Assembly (NCBI RefSeq): GCF_000813825.1 | Contig: NZ_JWTA01000007.1 | Location: 1-64,000, forward strand | DNA length: 64,000 nucleotides | Origin: Chryseobacterium taiwanense | GTDB taxonomy: Bacteria > Bacteroidota > Bacteroidia > Flavobacteriales > Weeksellaceae | Direction: 5' to 3' | Shown here: positions 53,791 through 62,642 of the stretch, piece after piece | Position numbering within the stretch: position 1 is the first letter of the stretch | How the letters are laid out: every line of letters starts with the position of its first letter | Notes under the pieces: generated by a model | Database searches by the model: none | Told to the model about the DNA's origin: nothing | What the model saw: only the letters and a program-made list of their open reading frames with translations | Made by a program: the position numbers and the translations under genes

Positions 53791-54978
53791 TCAATTAGTA
53801 ACAGAAATTCTCTTACTGAATATCAAATGTGCTATTAAGGCTAATATTCCCATTGTTGCTCCTACAGCACAAACTCCGCTCCATTGAGCGTATTGCCAAG
53901 CGACGGAAGCTGTCCATGTTCCCAAAGAACCACCTATGAAATAGGAAACCATATAGACTGTATTTAATCTGTTGACCGCATTGGATTTTATTAAAAAATA
54001 ATTGGTCTGATTCATAATGTGACTGGACTGTACTCCCAAATCGACCAAAATAACACCAACAATCAGTCCCCAATAGGTTTCACCTGCAAAATAAGTGAAA
54101 GCCCAGCTTCCCAGCACAATAAGAAGAGAATACAAGATAATTCTATCCAGATCTAAAAAGCGCTGAAGTTTTCCCACTTTCGCGGCTGCTAAAGCTCCGA
54201 CAGCTCCTGCTAATCCAAAACTCCCTACAACGGATGATCCTGCATTAAAAGGTGGTTTTTCCATATGAAAAACTAAGGTGGTAAACAATGCACACATGGA
54301 TCCGAAAGCCATCGCCCCGCGGAAAGAAGCTAGTCGTAAAACTGGTTGAGTTTTTGCCAGATGAAAAACAGATTTCATCAATTCTTTGTAAGTTCCTTTG
54401 AAATTAGGCTGTAAATCGGGCAACATTTTATACACGGCAAACCATACCAAAATCATGATTCCGGCCGCAATCCCGAACATGGCTCTCCAACCCCACATTT
54501 CTCCAACGATTCCGCCTACAAATCTTGAGAGAAGAATCCCAAGTAATAATCCGGACATGACGATCCCGATATTGGAGGACTTTTCTTTATCTGAAGACAA
54601 TTCAGCGGCAATCGGAACAAATAACTGCGGAATAACGGAGGTTGCACCGATCAGCAAACTGGCTACATACAGCATCCATAATTCCTGAGCGAACGTCATC
54701 CATAGCAATGAAGCAAAAACTAAAACTAAATCTACTAAAATCAGTTTTTTCCGGAAAAGCTTATCTCCCAAAGGAACAATTAACAATAATCCGGCTGCAT
54801 AGCCAAGCTGTGTCAGAACTGAAATTTTACTTGCTGCACTTTCAGGAACATGCAGATCTTCTGAAATAAGTGCTAGTAAAGGTTGGTTATAATAGTTATT
54901 CGCAACAACAAGCCCTGAAATCACGGACATCAACCAAATGACAGTACGCGAGATACCGTTGGTAGAATTCATCTGCAT
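53791..54978 (-). CDS. MFS transporter
   Basis: A 395-residue inner-membrane protein with 12 predicted helices. VANNYYNQPLLALISEDLHVPESAASKIS and LGYAAGLLLIVPLGDKLFRKKLILVD form the helix 1-3 block with motif A (GDKLFRKK), and GLLLGILLSRFVGGIVGEMWGWRAMFGIAAG holds motif C. It belongs to the YgaY-like group of MFS permeases. The substrate is unknown. It converges on the HxlR gene with a nine-base gap and no hairpin between them. Confidence 0.9.
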   Translation of the reverse strand: MQMNSTNGISRTVIWLMSVISGLVVANNYYNQPLLALISEDLHVPESAASKISVLTQLGYAAGLLLIVPLGDKLFRKKLILVDLVLVFASLLWMTFAQELWMLYVASLLIGATSVIPQLFVPIAAELSSDKEKSSNIGIVMSGLLLGILLSRFVGGIVGEMWGWRAMFGIAAGIMILVWFAVYKMLPDLQPNFKGTYKELMKSVFHLAKTQPVLRLASFRGAMAFGSMCALFTTLVFHMEKPPFNAGSSVVGSFGLAGAVGALAAAKVGKLQRFLDLDRIILYSLLIVLGSWAFTYFAGETYWGLIVGVILVDLGVQSSHIMNQTNYFLIKSNAVNRLNTVYMVSYFIGGSLGTWTASVAWQYAQWSGVCAVGATMGILALIAHLIFSKRISVTN

Positions 54979-55219
54979 AGTAAAAATTTGCTACAAATTT
55001 AGTTATAGAAAAGGTGAATTTTTTCCTGTTTCAGATTGTTAATAATTAATTGACAAATTAATGCTATCAATCATGCACAGGAAATTCAAAGGTAAGGATT
55101 ATTGATTTTAATTATTGAAATTCAGTGAAAGTTAAATCGTTCGATCTTCCGCCAATATCCATTTTTTTTTAAGATTTCGAAGATTTTTATAGCCTATAAA
55201 AAGTAATTTTAGATATACT

Positions 55220-56404
55220 TTATTTCGTTGCTGCATCAAAAACTCTGCAGAAATTTCCGCCTCCTATTTTTTCAATTTCACTTTCTGTAAAGCCTGTTTT
55301 CAATAATGCATCTACCACGGTATAATAAAAGCCTTCTTTCTGATCTTTCCATGCGAGATTTGTTCTTTCCCCGACTCTTTCTTCTTTTTTTTCTTCAAAA
55401 TTCTGCTTCTTTTCGTTAGGATTTCCGTTGGGTTTAGGTCTTGATTCATTTGGAGATCGGTAAGCAGGAGTCAGCTTTGTGTCTGTCCCAATACAAACGT
55501 GATCGATACCGATGACATCAACTAATGCTCTAATGTTCTTTGCATGATCCAAGGGTGTTTCTGCTAAATGAGTCCAAACTCCAATTACGCAGCCTGTTTC
55601 TGCAACAATTTTTGCCTGTTCTTTGCTGATGAGTCTTGGTTTCATCATTTTAGCCATGAATTCATTATTACCCAATTGAGAATCAAGTCCGGTGTGGGAA
55701 ATTAAAACAGGTTTTGTGGTTACTTTAAGAGCCATATCGATGGTCTCGTTATTAGCATGGGCAAGATCAATAAGAATTCCCATTTTGTTGCATTCTTTAA
55801 TAATATCAGAACCAAATGAAGTAAGTCCTCCAAATTGTGGCTGATTGGTATAAACATCTCCTAACGGAACTGAGGCATCATTATCATGTAGCAGTCCTAG
55901 CTGTCGAAGTCCTCTTTCGTAAGCGATATGCAAACGATCTATTTTTCCTTCCAGAAAATGACCTCCTTCCACAGACTGAATGACGGTAGGAATATGTTTT
56001 TGATGATAAGATTTTAAGTCTGAAAAATTCAATGAACGCTTAATCCCGTTGTCCTTAAGAATGACATCCATTGCATCAAGCCCCGTAATGAATCTGTTAT
56101 ATGCGTCTCCCGGATTTTCCAATTTCTGATAATCTACGGCAAAAGTCATACTGATGGCAGATAATCCTGATTTTTTCATTTCACCCATTAAATCTACTTT
56201 TGGACCAGGTAATTCTTTAGCATTTAAAGGAACATCAATATGATTGTGGGTATCAATTCCTATGGTATTGGCAACGATTTTAGAGACTCTGGGATCAATT
56301 TCAGAGATCGTCCAGGATAATAACGGATTGAGCATTAATACAGCTCCTGCTCCACCTAATGTTGTTAAAAATTTTCTGCGAGACCATTGTTGCGAATTTT
56401 CCAT
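55220..56404 (-). CDS. Membrane dipeptidase (M19 family) with a Tat signal peptide
   Basis: A 394-residue protein. The N-terminus WSRRKFLTTLGGAGAVLML is a twin-arginine signal. The M19 zinc peptidase core shows IGIDTHNHID (first His pair), IQSVEGGHFLEG (bridging Glu), GLRQLGLLHDND, ILIDLAHANNETI (His), VLISHTGLDS (His) and HVCIGTDTKL (Asp). Renal-type dipeptidases hydrolyse dipeptides including D-amino-acid forms. An insert rich in Lys, Glu and Asn (about 325-350) interrupts the last part. It would act in the periplasm and appears monocistronic. Confidence 0.92.
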   Translation of the reverse strand: MENSQQWSRRKFLTTLGGAGAVLMLNPLLSWTISEIDPRVSKIVANTIGIDTHNHIDVPLNAKELPGPKVDLMGEMKKSGLSAISMTFAVDYQKLENPGDAYNRFITGLDAMDVILKDNGIKRSLNFSDLKSYHQKHIPTVIQSVEGGHFLEGKIDRLHIAYERGLRQLGLLHDNDASVPLGDVYTNQPQFGGLTSFGSDIIKECNKMGILIDLAHANNETIDMALKVTTKPVLISHTGLDSQLGNNEFMAKMMKPRLISKEQAKIVAETGCVIGVWTHLAETPLDHAKNIRALVDVIGIDHVCIGTDTKLTPAYRSPNESRPKPNGNPNEKKQNFEEKKEERVGERTNLAWKDQKEGFYYTVVDALLKTGFTESEIEKIGGGNFCRVFDAATK

Positions 56405-56606
56405 AAGATTATTTTAAATTTTTATTACTAGTTTTTGACAAAGAATTGTCATAAAGCAATCGATTACACTCTTTTGATATAGACTTGATTGAAATGTTAA
56501 ATAAACTTTTAAATAATTTATAATTTTAAGTGATTATCGCTTTTACCAATGATCTCTATTGAGAAAAAGCTTTCTGTATTTTAAAAATTATGAAGAACTT
56601 TGCAGC

Positions 56607-57338
56607 ATGAAAATTATACCATTAAAAGAAGGAAATTTTTCTACCAACAAGACCAAAGATTTTACGCTTTTAGCAGATGAAAATAAAGATGTTGTTAAAG
56701 GAATTAAAATGTCGGTCACTCCTTTTTTAATTATTACAGAAAATGATGTTATTCTGCTGGATGCAGGAATTGGATGGAAGAATGAAAATGGAGAAACGGT
56801 AATTTTTGAGATTCTCAAAAAAGAAAATATTAATCCCAATCAGGTAACGAAAATACTGCTTTCACATCTTCATAAAGACCATATCGAAACAGTGATTACA
56901 AGAGATGGAAATGGTTTTGAAGCGACTTTTCCTAATGCAGAAATCTATATTCAAAAAAGAGAATTGGATTTTGCTCTGGAAAACCAAGGAAATCATTCTT
57001 TTGATTTTGATACACTGGAAAAACTGATTGAACTGGATAATATTGTCTGGATGGATGAAGACAAAGGTCAGATTACGGATGAGATTTCTTTTGAAGTCGT
57101 TGGAGGTCATACACCTTTTATGCAGGTTTTCTGGATTAAAGAAAATGATGAAACTGTTTTTTACGGAGCGGATAATCTTCCACAAGAATCCTACCTGAAG
57201 TACCATCTTGCTTACAAGAGTGACTTTGATGGAAAAAAAGCGATGGAACTTAGAGTAAAATGGCAAAAAGAAGCCATCGAAAATCACTGGAAAGTATTGT
57301 TGTATCATGACCTTAATAAAGCTGTTTTAGAATTTTAA
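56607..57338 (+). CDS. MBL-fold metallo-hydrolase
   Basis: About 243 residues. I set the start at ATG 56607 (MKIIPLKEGNFS); the longer frame needs a TTG and adds 16 residues that do not fit the family, and a promoter-like AACTTTG lies just upstream. The zinc motif SHLHKDHIE gives His87, His89, Asp91 and His92. Further ligands lie in VGGHTPFMQ, FYGADNLPQE and LLYHD. The family hydrolyses lactones, thioesters or similar; no substrate can be assigned. It is cytoplasmic and monocistronic, with a terminator shared with the convergent gene. Confidence 0.9.
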   Translation: MKIIPLKEGNFSTNKTKDFTLLADENKDVVKGIKMSVTPFLIITENDVILLDAGIGWKNENGETVIFEILKKENINPNQVTKILLSHLHKDHIETVITRDGNGFEATFPNAEIYIQKRELDFALENQGNHSFDFDTLEKLIELDNIVWMDEDKGQITDEISFEVVGGHTPFMQVFWIKENDETVFYGADNLPQESYLKYHLAYKSDFDGKKAMELRVKWQKEAIENHWKVLLYHDLNKAVLEF

Positions 57339-57372
57339 TATAATTCTAAAGCTATATATTATTAAAAATAAA

Positions 57373-57405
57373 AAAACTCTTCTCTAAAATATAGAGAAGA
57401 GTTTT
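57373..57405. terminator. Bidirectional terminator
   Basis: A perfect 13-base stem aaaactcttctct/agagaagagtttt with a seven-base loop between convergent genes. Confidence 0.9.
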
Positions 57406-57425
57406 ATTTATATCGAAAAATCAGC

Positions 57426-59408
57426 TTATTTCTGCTTCATTTTTCCGTTTTTAAATCTTTCACTTGCTGTTTGATAATAAGCAATGGTTTCTGCAACGAG
57501 ATTATTGTTTTTAGACTTGACTTCAGATAATGACTGATCTGCTCCGGTTACATTGAATTGCTTTACTTTCCTTTTGTCATCAATCTGCGTGAATACATTG
57601 TTTTTTAGTAATCCCAACGTTCTGTAATTTCCTAAGAAAGCTCTTTCTTCACCCGGTTTTGTTTGATTAATATCTTTTCCATACAAACTTGTAGTATAAT
57701 TCCAGTTTAAATACCCGAATAATGTTGGCATTAGATCGATTTGAGAAGTTAGACGATCTATTTTTTCTGGTGTATGATTAAGGTTGTAAATAATCGCTGG
57801 AATATGGTGTTTTGCAATATTGATTTCCCATTTTCCGGCACTGCTTGCACAATGGTCTGCAACAATTAAAAATACAGTATTCTTGAACCAAGGCTTAGTT
57901 TTTGCCGTAGCAATAAACTGTCCTAAAGCGTAATCCGTATACTTCACCGCGGCATCTCTCTCTCCTTGTGGAAGATCAATCTTACCTTTCGGGAAAGTAT
58001 AAGGTTTGTGGTTAGAAGTTGTCATGACAAACTGGAAAAAAGGTTTGCTTTCCTGAGTGCTTTTATCAGCATATTTTATAGATTGCTTATAAAGATCTTC
58101 ATCACATATCCCCCATGCATTTTCAAAATTTACTTCCTGGTCTTCTATCGCGTATCTTTTGGTTTTGATCTCATCAGACAGTGGGTTCCCTCTGTCTCTG
58201 TCTACAATATCAAAACCTTGTCCTCCAAAAAAGTTATTCATATTGTCAAAATAACCGTCTCCTCCGTAAATGAAGTAAGGATGGTATTTTTTCGATTGTA
58301 AAACTGTAGAAATTGAGAAGAGATTTTGATTATTAGGTCTTCTTACAATACTGTTTCCTGGTGTTGGAGGAACACACAATGTAAGGGCTTCCATTCCTCT
58401 TACTGTTCTTGTTCCGGTTGAGTATAAATTGGTGAAAAATATACTTTCGTTGACCATTTTATCGTAATTCGGTGTAAGATTGTTCTTATTTCCGAAAGCA
58501 GTTAAGAAATCAGCACTGAAACTTTCTATTGCAATTAAGATAATATTCGGGTTTTGTTCATTTTCTCCTTTCGTAAGTCTTGAAATATCATCGTATTGAG
58601 TAGATGTATAGTTTTGATTATTTTGTAACAAGTTTTGTTTTAAAGTTTTATAAGCTTCCTGATCCGATACTTTTGGATAGAAAGTCTGATAATCAAGTTC
58701 ATTTGATTTAAAAGCCGTTACAAAAGAAAATGCTCCGTTTTTACCTAGTTCGTTAATAATAAGGTTGTTGCTGAATTCCGCCTGTTTGTTCTTCAAAACC
58801 AATGCTAAAACTATTGTAACAGCAGCAAGTGGCAGGAAATATTTTGCTCGTGAAGCGAATGGTTTTTTGTCTGTAAAAGTGTTGCTGAAAACCTTTAATT
58901 TTTTAAACACAACAAATGTTGAAACAATTAAAAGGATTAAAACCGCTGCAATAAGTGGTAATGGATAAGACTGGTTGATATTTTCTACTACTTCATACGT
59001 GTAAATCAGATAATCTACCGCAATAAAGTTGAATCTCGCTCCAAATTCATCCCAAAATGGTATTTCCGCCAAAAGACTGAAATATACAATGATGAAGATA
59101 AGCGTGAAATAGAAATAGCTGAAAATTTTATCAAAAACAGAACCTATCAACTTCTTTGGAAGCAATAAAAGATAAGCTCCGTACAAAAGCAGGAATAATG
59201 ATCCTATGGTAAAATCAAAAAGAAATCCTGTAATAAAAGCCCTTAAAACAGATAAAAAGCTAAAATCTACATCCTTTATCGAAACAATAAGAAAGCCTGT
59301 TCTTATTAAAAATGATAACGAAATGTATAGGACTAAAATACTGAACAGAGCAGAAAATCTGCCCTTGAAAATCTTTTGATTGAGAGTTGAAATACTTTTT
59401 GAAGACAT
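57426..59408 (-). CDS. LTA synthase family sulfatase-fold membrane protein
   Basis: A 660-residue protein with five membrane helices in the first 210 residues and a periplasmic alkaline-phosphatase/sulfatase-like domain from about 275. NIILIAIESFSADFLTAFG gives the first metal-binding Glu. STGTRTVRGMEALTLCVPPT carries the nucleophilic Thr. FIYGGDGYFDNMNNFFGGQGF and VFLIVADHCASSAG (Asp-His metal ligands) complete the site. LtaS proteins build glycerol-phosphate chains in Firmicutes. In a Gram-negative this branch more likely moves phosphoglycerol or phosphoethanolamine onto a glycan or lipid. Confidence 0.9.
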   Translation of the reverse strand: MSSKSISTLNQKIFKGRFSALFSILVLYISLSFLIRTGFLIVSIKDVDFSFLSVLRAFITGFLFDFTIGSLFLLLYGAYLLLLPKKLIGSVFDKIFSYFYFTLIFIIVYFSLLAEIPFWDEFGARFNFIAVDYLIYTYEVVENINQSYPLPLIAAVLILLIVSTFVVFKKLKVFSNTFTDKKPFASRAKYFLPLAAVTIVLALVLKNKQAEFSNNLIINELGKNGAFSFVTAFKSNELDYQTFYPKVSDQEAYKTLKQNLLQNNQNYTSTQYDDISRLTKGENEQNPNIILIAIESFSADFLTAFGNKNNLTPNYDKMVNESIFFTNLYSTGTRTVRGMEALTLCVPPTPGNSIVRRPNNQNLFSISTVLQSKKYHPYFIYGGDGYFDNMNNFFGGQGFDIVDRDRGNPLSDEIKTKRYAIEDQEVNFENAWGICDEDLYKQSIKYADKSTQESKPFFQFVMTTSNHKPYTFPKGKIDLPQGERDAAVKYTDYALGQFIATAKTKPWFKNTVFLIVADHCASSAGKWEINIAKHHIPAIIYNLNHTPEKIDRLTSQIDLMPTLFGYLNWNYTTSLYGKDINQTKPGEERAFLGNYRTLGLLKNNVFTQIDDKRKVKQFNVTGADQSLSEVKSKNNNLVAETIAYYQTASERFKNGKMKQK

Positions 59409-59541
59409 AGTTATTTTAAAAGAGCGTAAATTAACTATTAAATTTTGAATAAATTTTGAATTTGTTAAAGTTTGTAAAAAAAACTGATAATTTTTATTGA
59501 GTTTAAATCTATTTTATTTCTTTATTTAGTGAGTTGTAGTT

Positions 59542-59549
59542 TATATTTG
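59542..59549 (+). promoter_or_regulatory. -7 box TATATTTG of the aspartic-protease-like gene
   Basis: A perfect TAnnTTTG match 23 bases upstream of the ATG at 59573. Confidence 0.5.
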
Positions 59550-59572
59550 TGAAAAATTAAGCAAATCATAAA

Positions 59573-60739
59573 ATGAAATTATCCATATCTGCTCTTCTCC
59601 TTGTAAGTTCTACTCTAGTGTTTTCCCAGAAACAATTATTGGTTGTAAATTCTAACACACAAGAGGTAACGATAACGGAAAATAATGAAATAAAAACGAG
59701 CTGGTTTTTAAATCCTAAAATAAAACCAGACACCTATACTACAGGGAAAAATGTAAAATTTAAAAGTGTAAAACTAAAAACTGATATAGATTCTATTGAA
59801 GTCAAGTTGAAACCCAATGAAAAGTTCGATTTTATCGTTCTGCTTAATGGAAAAGATTCCTGTCTTACCCGATTTGAAAGTCCGGAGATCAAAAATTTTT
59901 CTAAAGTAAAACCTGTTCAGAGAGATACTCTTTCCTTCGTTCTTACAGAGCAGAATAACATAAAGCTTAAAGGAAAACTTAATCATAAAGATGATGTTGA
60001 TTTAATGTTTGATACTGGAGCAACAGGTTTTTATCTGATAAAAGATGCGATTAAAAAATACCTGAATCCGACCGGACAAAAATTAACCATGAAAGACATC
60101 AGTGATAATGATTTTACTGTAGGAAACCTGGAATGGAAACATCAGCAAATTTATCCGATCGAAACAACCGGACATGGTTGCGACGGAATGTTTGGCTGGA
60201 GTGCTTTTGACGGTAAGGTTGTAGAAATAGATTATGATAAAAATATCATTGTTGTTCATTCTAAACGTCCTAAAATAAGCAAAGACTATGAAAAATTTGA
60301 AATGGAACTGATGAAAGAACACTTCTGCATCAATGTAGAAATGGAAGTCAATAATAAAAAATATAAAAACAGATTCTTATTTGATTCCGGGTTCCAAAGA
60401 ACATTAATATTCGATAATGCTTTAATTACAAAAAGCGGTTATCCGAAAGCAGATTTACCTGTAATCGCAAAAACGGTGATGTATAACTCAAATAAAGACG
60501 CCATTCCTATGGAAACGATACTTAATGAGAAATTGATATTTGGGAAATATGTATTGAAAAACGTTCCGGCTCAGATCAATTCATATAATCAGCCTGCAGG
60601 TTTTAGTACCAATTTTTTAGGAGGTGAAGTTCTGAAGCGTTTTAATACGATTCTTGATTTTCAGAATAATGTAGTGTATCTGAAACCAAATCACCTGTTT
60701 AATGAAGACTACAATATTCCTAAAAATGAAAAATCTTAA
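59573..60739 (+). CDS. Secreted protein with two retropepsin-like aspartic protease domains
   Basis: A 388-residue protein with a signal peptide (MKLSISALLLVSSTLVFSQ). Two lobes each carry the catalytic D-T/S-G motif: VDLMFDTGATGFYLI (about 143-157) and NRFLFDSGFQRTLIF (about 266-280). The FxGWxxF and FLGGEVLKRFNTILDF segments are the usual lobe endings of clan AA peptidases. A beta-rich N-terminal domain of about 110 residues precedes them. A single chain carrying both halves would not need to dimerise as retropepsins do. The role may be proteolysis or peptide binding in the periplasm. Confidence 0.8.
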   Translation: MKLSISALLLVSSTLVFSQKQLLVVNSNTQEVTITENNEIKTSWFLNPKIKPDTYTTGKNVKFKSVKLKTDIDSIEVKLKPNEKFDFIVLLNGKDSCLTRFESPEIKNFSKVKPVQRDTLSFVLTEQNNIKLKGKLNHKDDVDLMFDTGATGFYLIKDAIKKYLNPTGQKLTMKDISDNDFTVGNLEWKHQQIYPIETTGHGCDGMFGWSAFDGKVVEIDYDKNIIVVHSKRPKISKDYEKFEMELMKEHFCINVEMEVNNKKYKNRFLFDSGFQRTLIFDNALITKSGYPKADLPVIAKTVMYNSNKDAIPMETILNEKLIFGKYVLKNVPAQINSYNQPAGFSTNFLGGEVLKRFNTILDFQNNVVYLKPNHLFNEDYNIPKNEKS

Positions 60740-60769
60740 TAGCAATAAACGGGTTTAAACTTTTTATTC

Positions 60770-60929
60770 AACCACAAAAGCCACAAAAGTTATTTGTAAA
60801 AAAGATAATAGTTAGATAGTAAAAAGTTCTCAAAGAATAAAAATCAGAGATTTTTAAAGACTTCTATGTTCTTTTTCAGTTTAATAATAAACTTTAATAC
60901 TATCTAAATCTTTTGTGACTTTTGTGGTT
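60770..60929. repeat. Inverted repeat with AACCACAAAAGYCACAAAAG arms
   Basis: Arms 60770-60789 and 60910-60929 are 20-base inverted copies with one mismatch and a 120-base AT-rich spacer. It lies between convergent genes, covers nearly the whole spacer, and resembles interspersed flavobacterial repeats in layout. Confidence 0.75.
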
Positions 60930-60934
60930 ACTAT

Positions 60935-61561
60935 TTAAAGATCCAGCTGTCTTTGAAACTCTTCAATATATTTTGCAAGATGAAGACCATCTGCTAATCC
61001 GTGGTGAGCTTCTATCGACACCGGCATGAATTTTCTTCCGTTTCTGATGCTGAATTTTCCAAAGGCAATTTTCGGAATACATTCTTTAGGATCAAAATTG
61101 GTCGGATGTAAGATGGCACTGAAAGAATTCCACGGAATGGTAGTATGTCTGATGTGATTGATCGGTAAAACATCATTGCTGATTCCTAACCCTGTAGAAT
61201 TTTGAACAGACTGTATCTCTTCCTGTAAACTTGCATTGAAAGTTTCAAAATCCGGAGAATAATGAAAAAATGAAAATCCAAATGTTCCATCTGGTCTTCC
61301 GATGGTTCCTCCAACGTGAACCTCATCATATAAGACTACGTTTCCATCTACAATTCTGAGCTTCAGCTCATCTACTGTATTGATCGCGACCATTGATTTA
61401 TAAAGATAAACCGCATAAAAAGACTCCCTTTTTTCCTTTGCAAAATCATATGCCTTTGTACAGTCAACTTCTGTTGTAAAGCCAAAATATGGACTTTTCA
61501 TGCTCGAGAAAAATTCAAAATGTTCCTTTCTGTTCCAACGCTCAAAATCTATTACCTTCAT
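60935..61561 (-). CDS. Chloramphenicol acetyltransferase-like protein (CatA family)
   Basis: A 208-residue trimeric-type acetyltransferase. It opens with FERWNRKEHFEFFSSMKSP, as CatA proteins do. It contains GTFGFSFFHYSPDFETF, SILHP-like SAILHPTNFDP and the catalytic block EAHHGLADGLHLAKYIEEF with His187 of HHxxxDG. CatA acetylates chloramphenicol with acetyl-CoA; many chromosomal relatives in Chryseobacterium-like organisms have uncertain activity. It sits 78 bases below an AraC-type gene on the same strand, with no mobile-element marks, so it looks like a resident gene. Confidence 0.9.
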   Translation of the reverse strand: MKVIDFERWNRKEHFEFFSSMKSPYFGFTTEVDCTKAYDFAKEKRESFYAVYLYKSMVAINTVDELKLRIVDGNVVLYDEVHVGGTIGRPDGTFGFSFFHYSPDFETFNASLQEEIQSVQNSTGLGISNDVLPINHIRHTTIPWNSFSAILHPTNFDPKECIPKIAFGKFSIRNGRKFMPVSIEAHHGLADGLHLAKYIEEFQRQLDL

Positions 61562-61639
61562 TGATTTATTTTTTGCAAATTTCCGTAAGTTTTATCGATT
61601 TTAAAAATTGTAACAAAGAAAAATTCGTTTTACATCAAC

Positions 61640-62482
61640 TTATGAAGTATGCTGAAATTTATAATCGGAAGGATTAATGTTCAGTTGCTTTTTAAAATAA
61701 TTGGTCAAATGGCTTTCATCGGTAAAACCAAATTCAAACGCGATCTGCTTCATTGTCATTTGTCCTGCCTGAATCCTTCTTTCAATTAATTTTAATTTAT
61801 AATCTGTGATATATTTCCGGTAAGAAACTTCAAAATTTCTTTTAAAATAGGCACCAAAATAAGTGTCTGAAATATTAAAATGCTTAGAAATGACATTGAT
61901 TCTTATAAGTTCCGGACTGTAAATGTTTTGATGAATGTAGGAAATGAGATCATCTTTTTTAATCGTTCCGCTTTCTACATTAATATTTAAAAACTTTGCA
62001 GACGCTTCACGAATTAATCCAAACAGAGATAAAATCTGGAAAAACATAATCGGAGAATCCGAAACTTTGTGAAATCTGTTATATTCAATAATATTTTCAA
62101 CTGTTTTTTTCAGAATCGTCTTGCAGGGTTCATCAAAGCTCAGTTTTTCTTCCTTTAACAAAGGATTCCGCATAATATTAACCGGAGAAGTGGTGGTAAG
62201 ATTGTCCGGTGAAAGGTGCTTATTGGTTTCAAAATAACTGTCATTGAATTTGATGAAACAAAACTTAGTGGATTTTTTAATCTCAAAAAAATGTTCGTCT
62301 TCGGGAGAAATCAAATAAAGATCTCCGGATTTATAAGGAATCACCAATTTATTAAAATAATGATTTCCGCATCCTTTGAAGATGTAGATCATTTCATAAT
62401 AGGTATGACTATGATTGGGAAAAGGATAAACAGATGTTTCAAAAACATCAATCTCCAAAGGCTCGAACTGTTTTCGTTTCAT
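61640..62482 (-). CDS. AraC family transcriptional regulator
   Basis: A 280-residue protein with an N-terminal cupin sensing domain (FPNHSHTYYEMIYIFKGCGN, SGDLYLISPEDEHFFEIK). The C-terminal helix-turn-helix pair is RINVISKHFNISDTYFGAYFKR and MTMKQIAFEFGFTDESHLTNYFKKQ, ending NINPSDYKF. It lies directly upstream of the acetyltransferase-like gene and divergent from the amidohydrolase, so either could be a target. Confidence 0.92.
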   Translation of the reverse strand: MKRKQFEPLEIDVFETSVYPFPNHSHTYYEMIYIFKGCGNHYFNKLVIPYKSGDLYLISPEDEHFFEIKKSTKFCFIKFNDSYFETNKHLSPDNLTTTSPVNIMRNPLLKEEKLSFDEPCKTILKKTVENIIEYNRFHKVSDSPIMFFQILSLFGLIREASAKFLNINVESGTIKKDDLISYIHQNIYSPELIRINVISKHFNISDTYFGAYFKRNFEVSYRKYITDYKLKLIERRIQAGQMTMKQIAFEFGFTDESHLTNYFKKQLNINPSDYKFQHTS

Positions 62483-62642
62483 ACCCTAAAGTTACAATAT
62501 GTTAAATGATTTTTACAACCTTAAAATGGATTTTTTTGACAAAATTTGTATAGACCGAAAAGATTATTCTCTAAATAAAGTTTCCGGTTGTATTTATTCT
62601 TGTCCCTATTTCAGTTTTACAACAACCCAAAATACTTAAGAT

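Noticed and set aside
60935..61561. Chloramphenicol-acetyltransferase gene as part of a resistance cassette
   Set aside because: No integrase, transposase, attC-like site or composition change is visible; it looks like a resident chromosomal gene.
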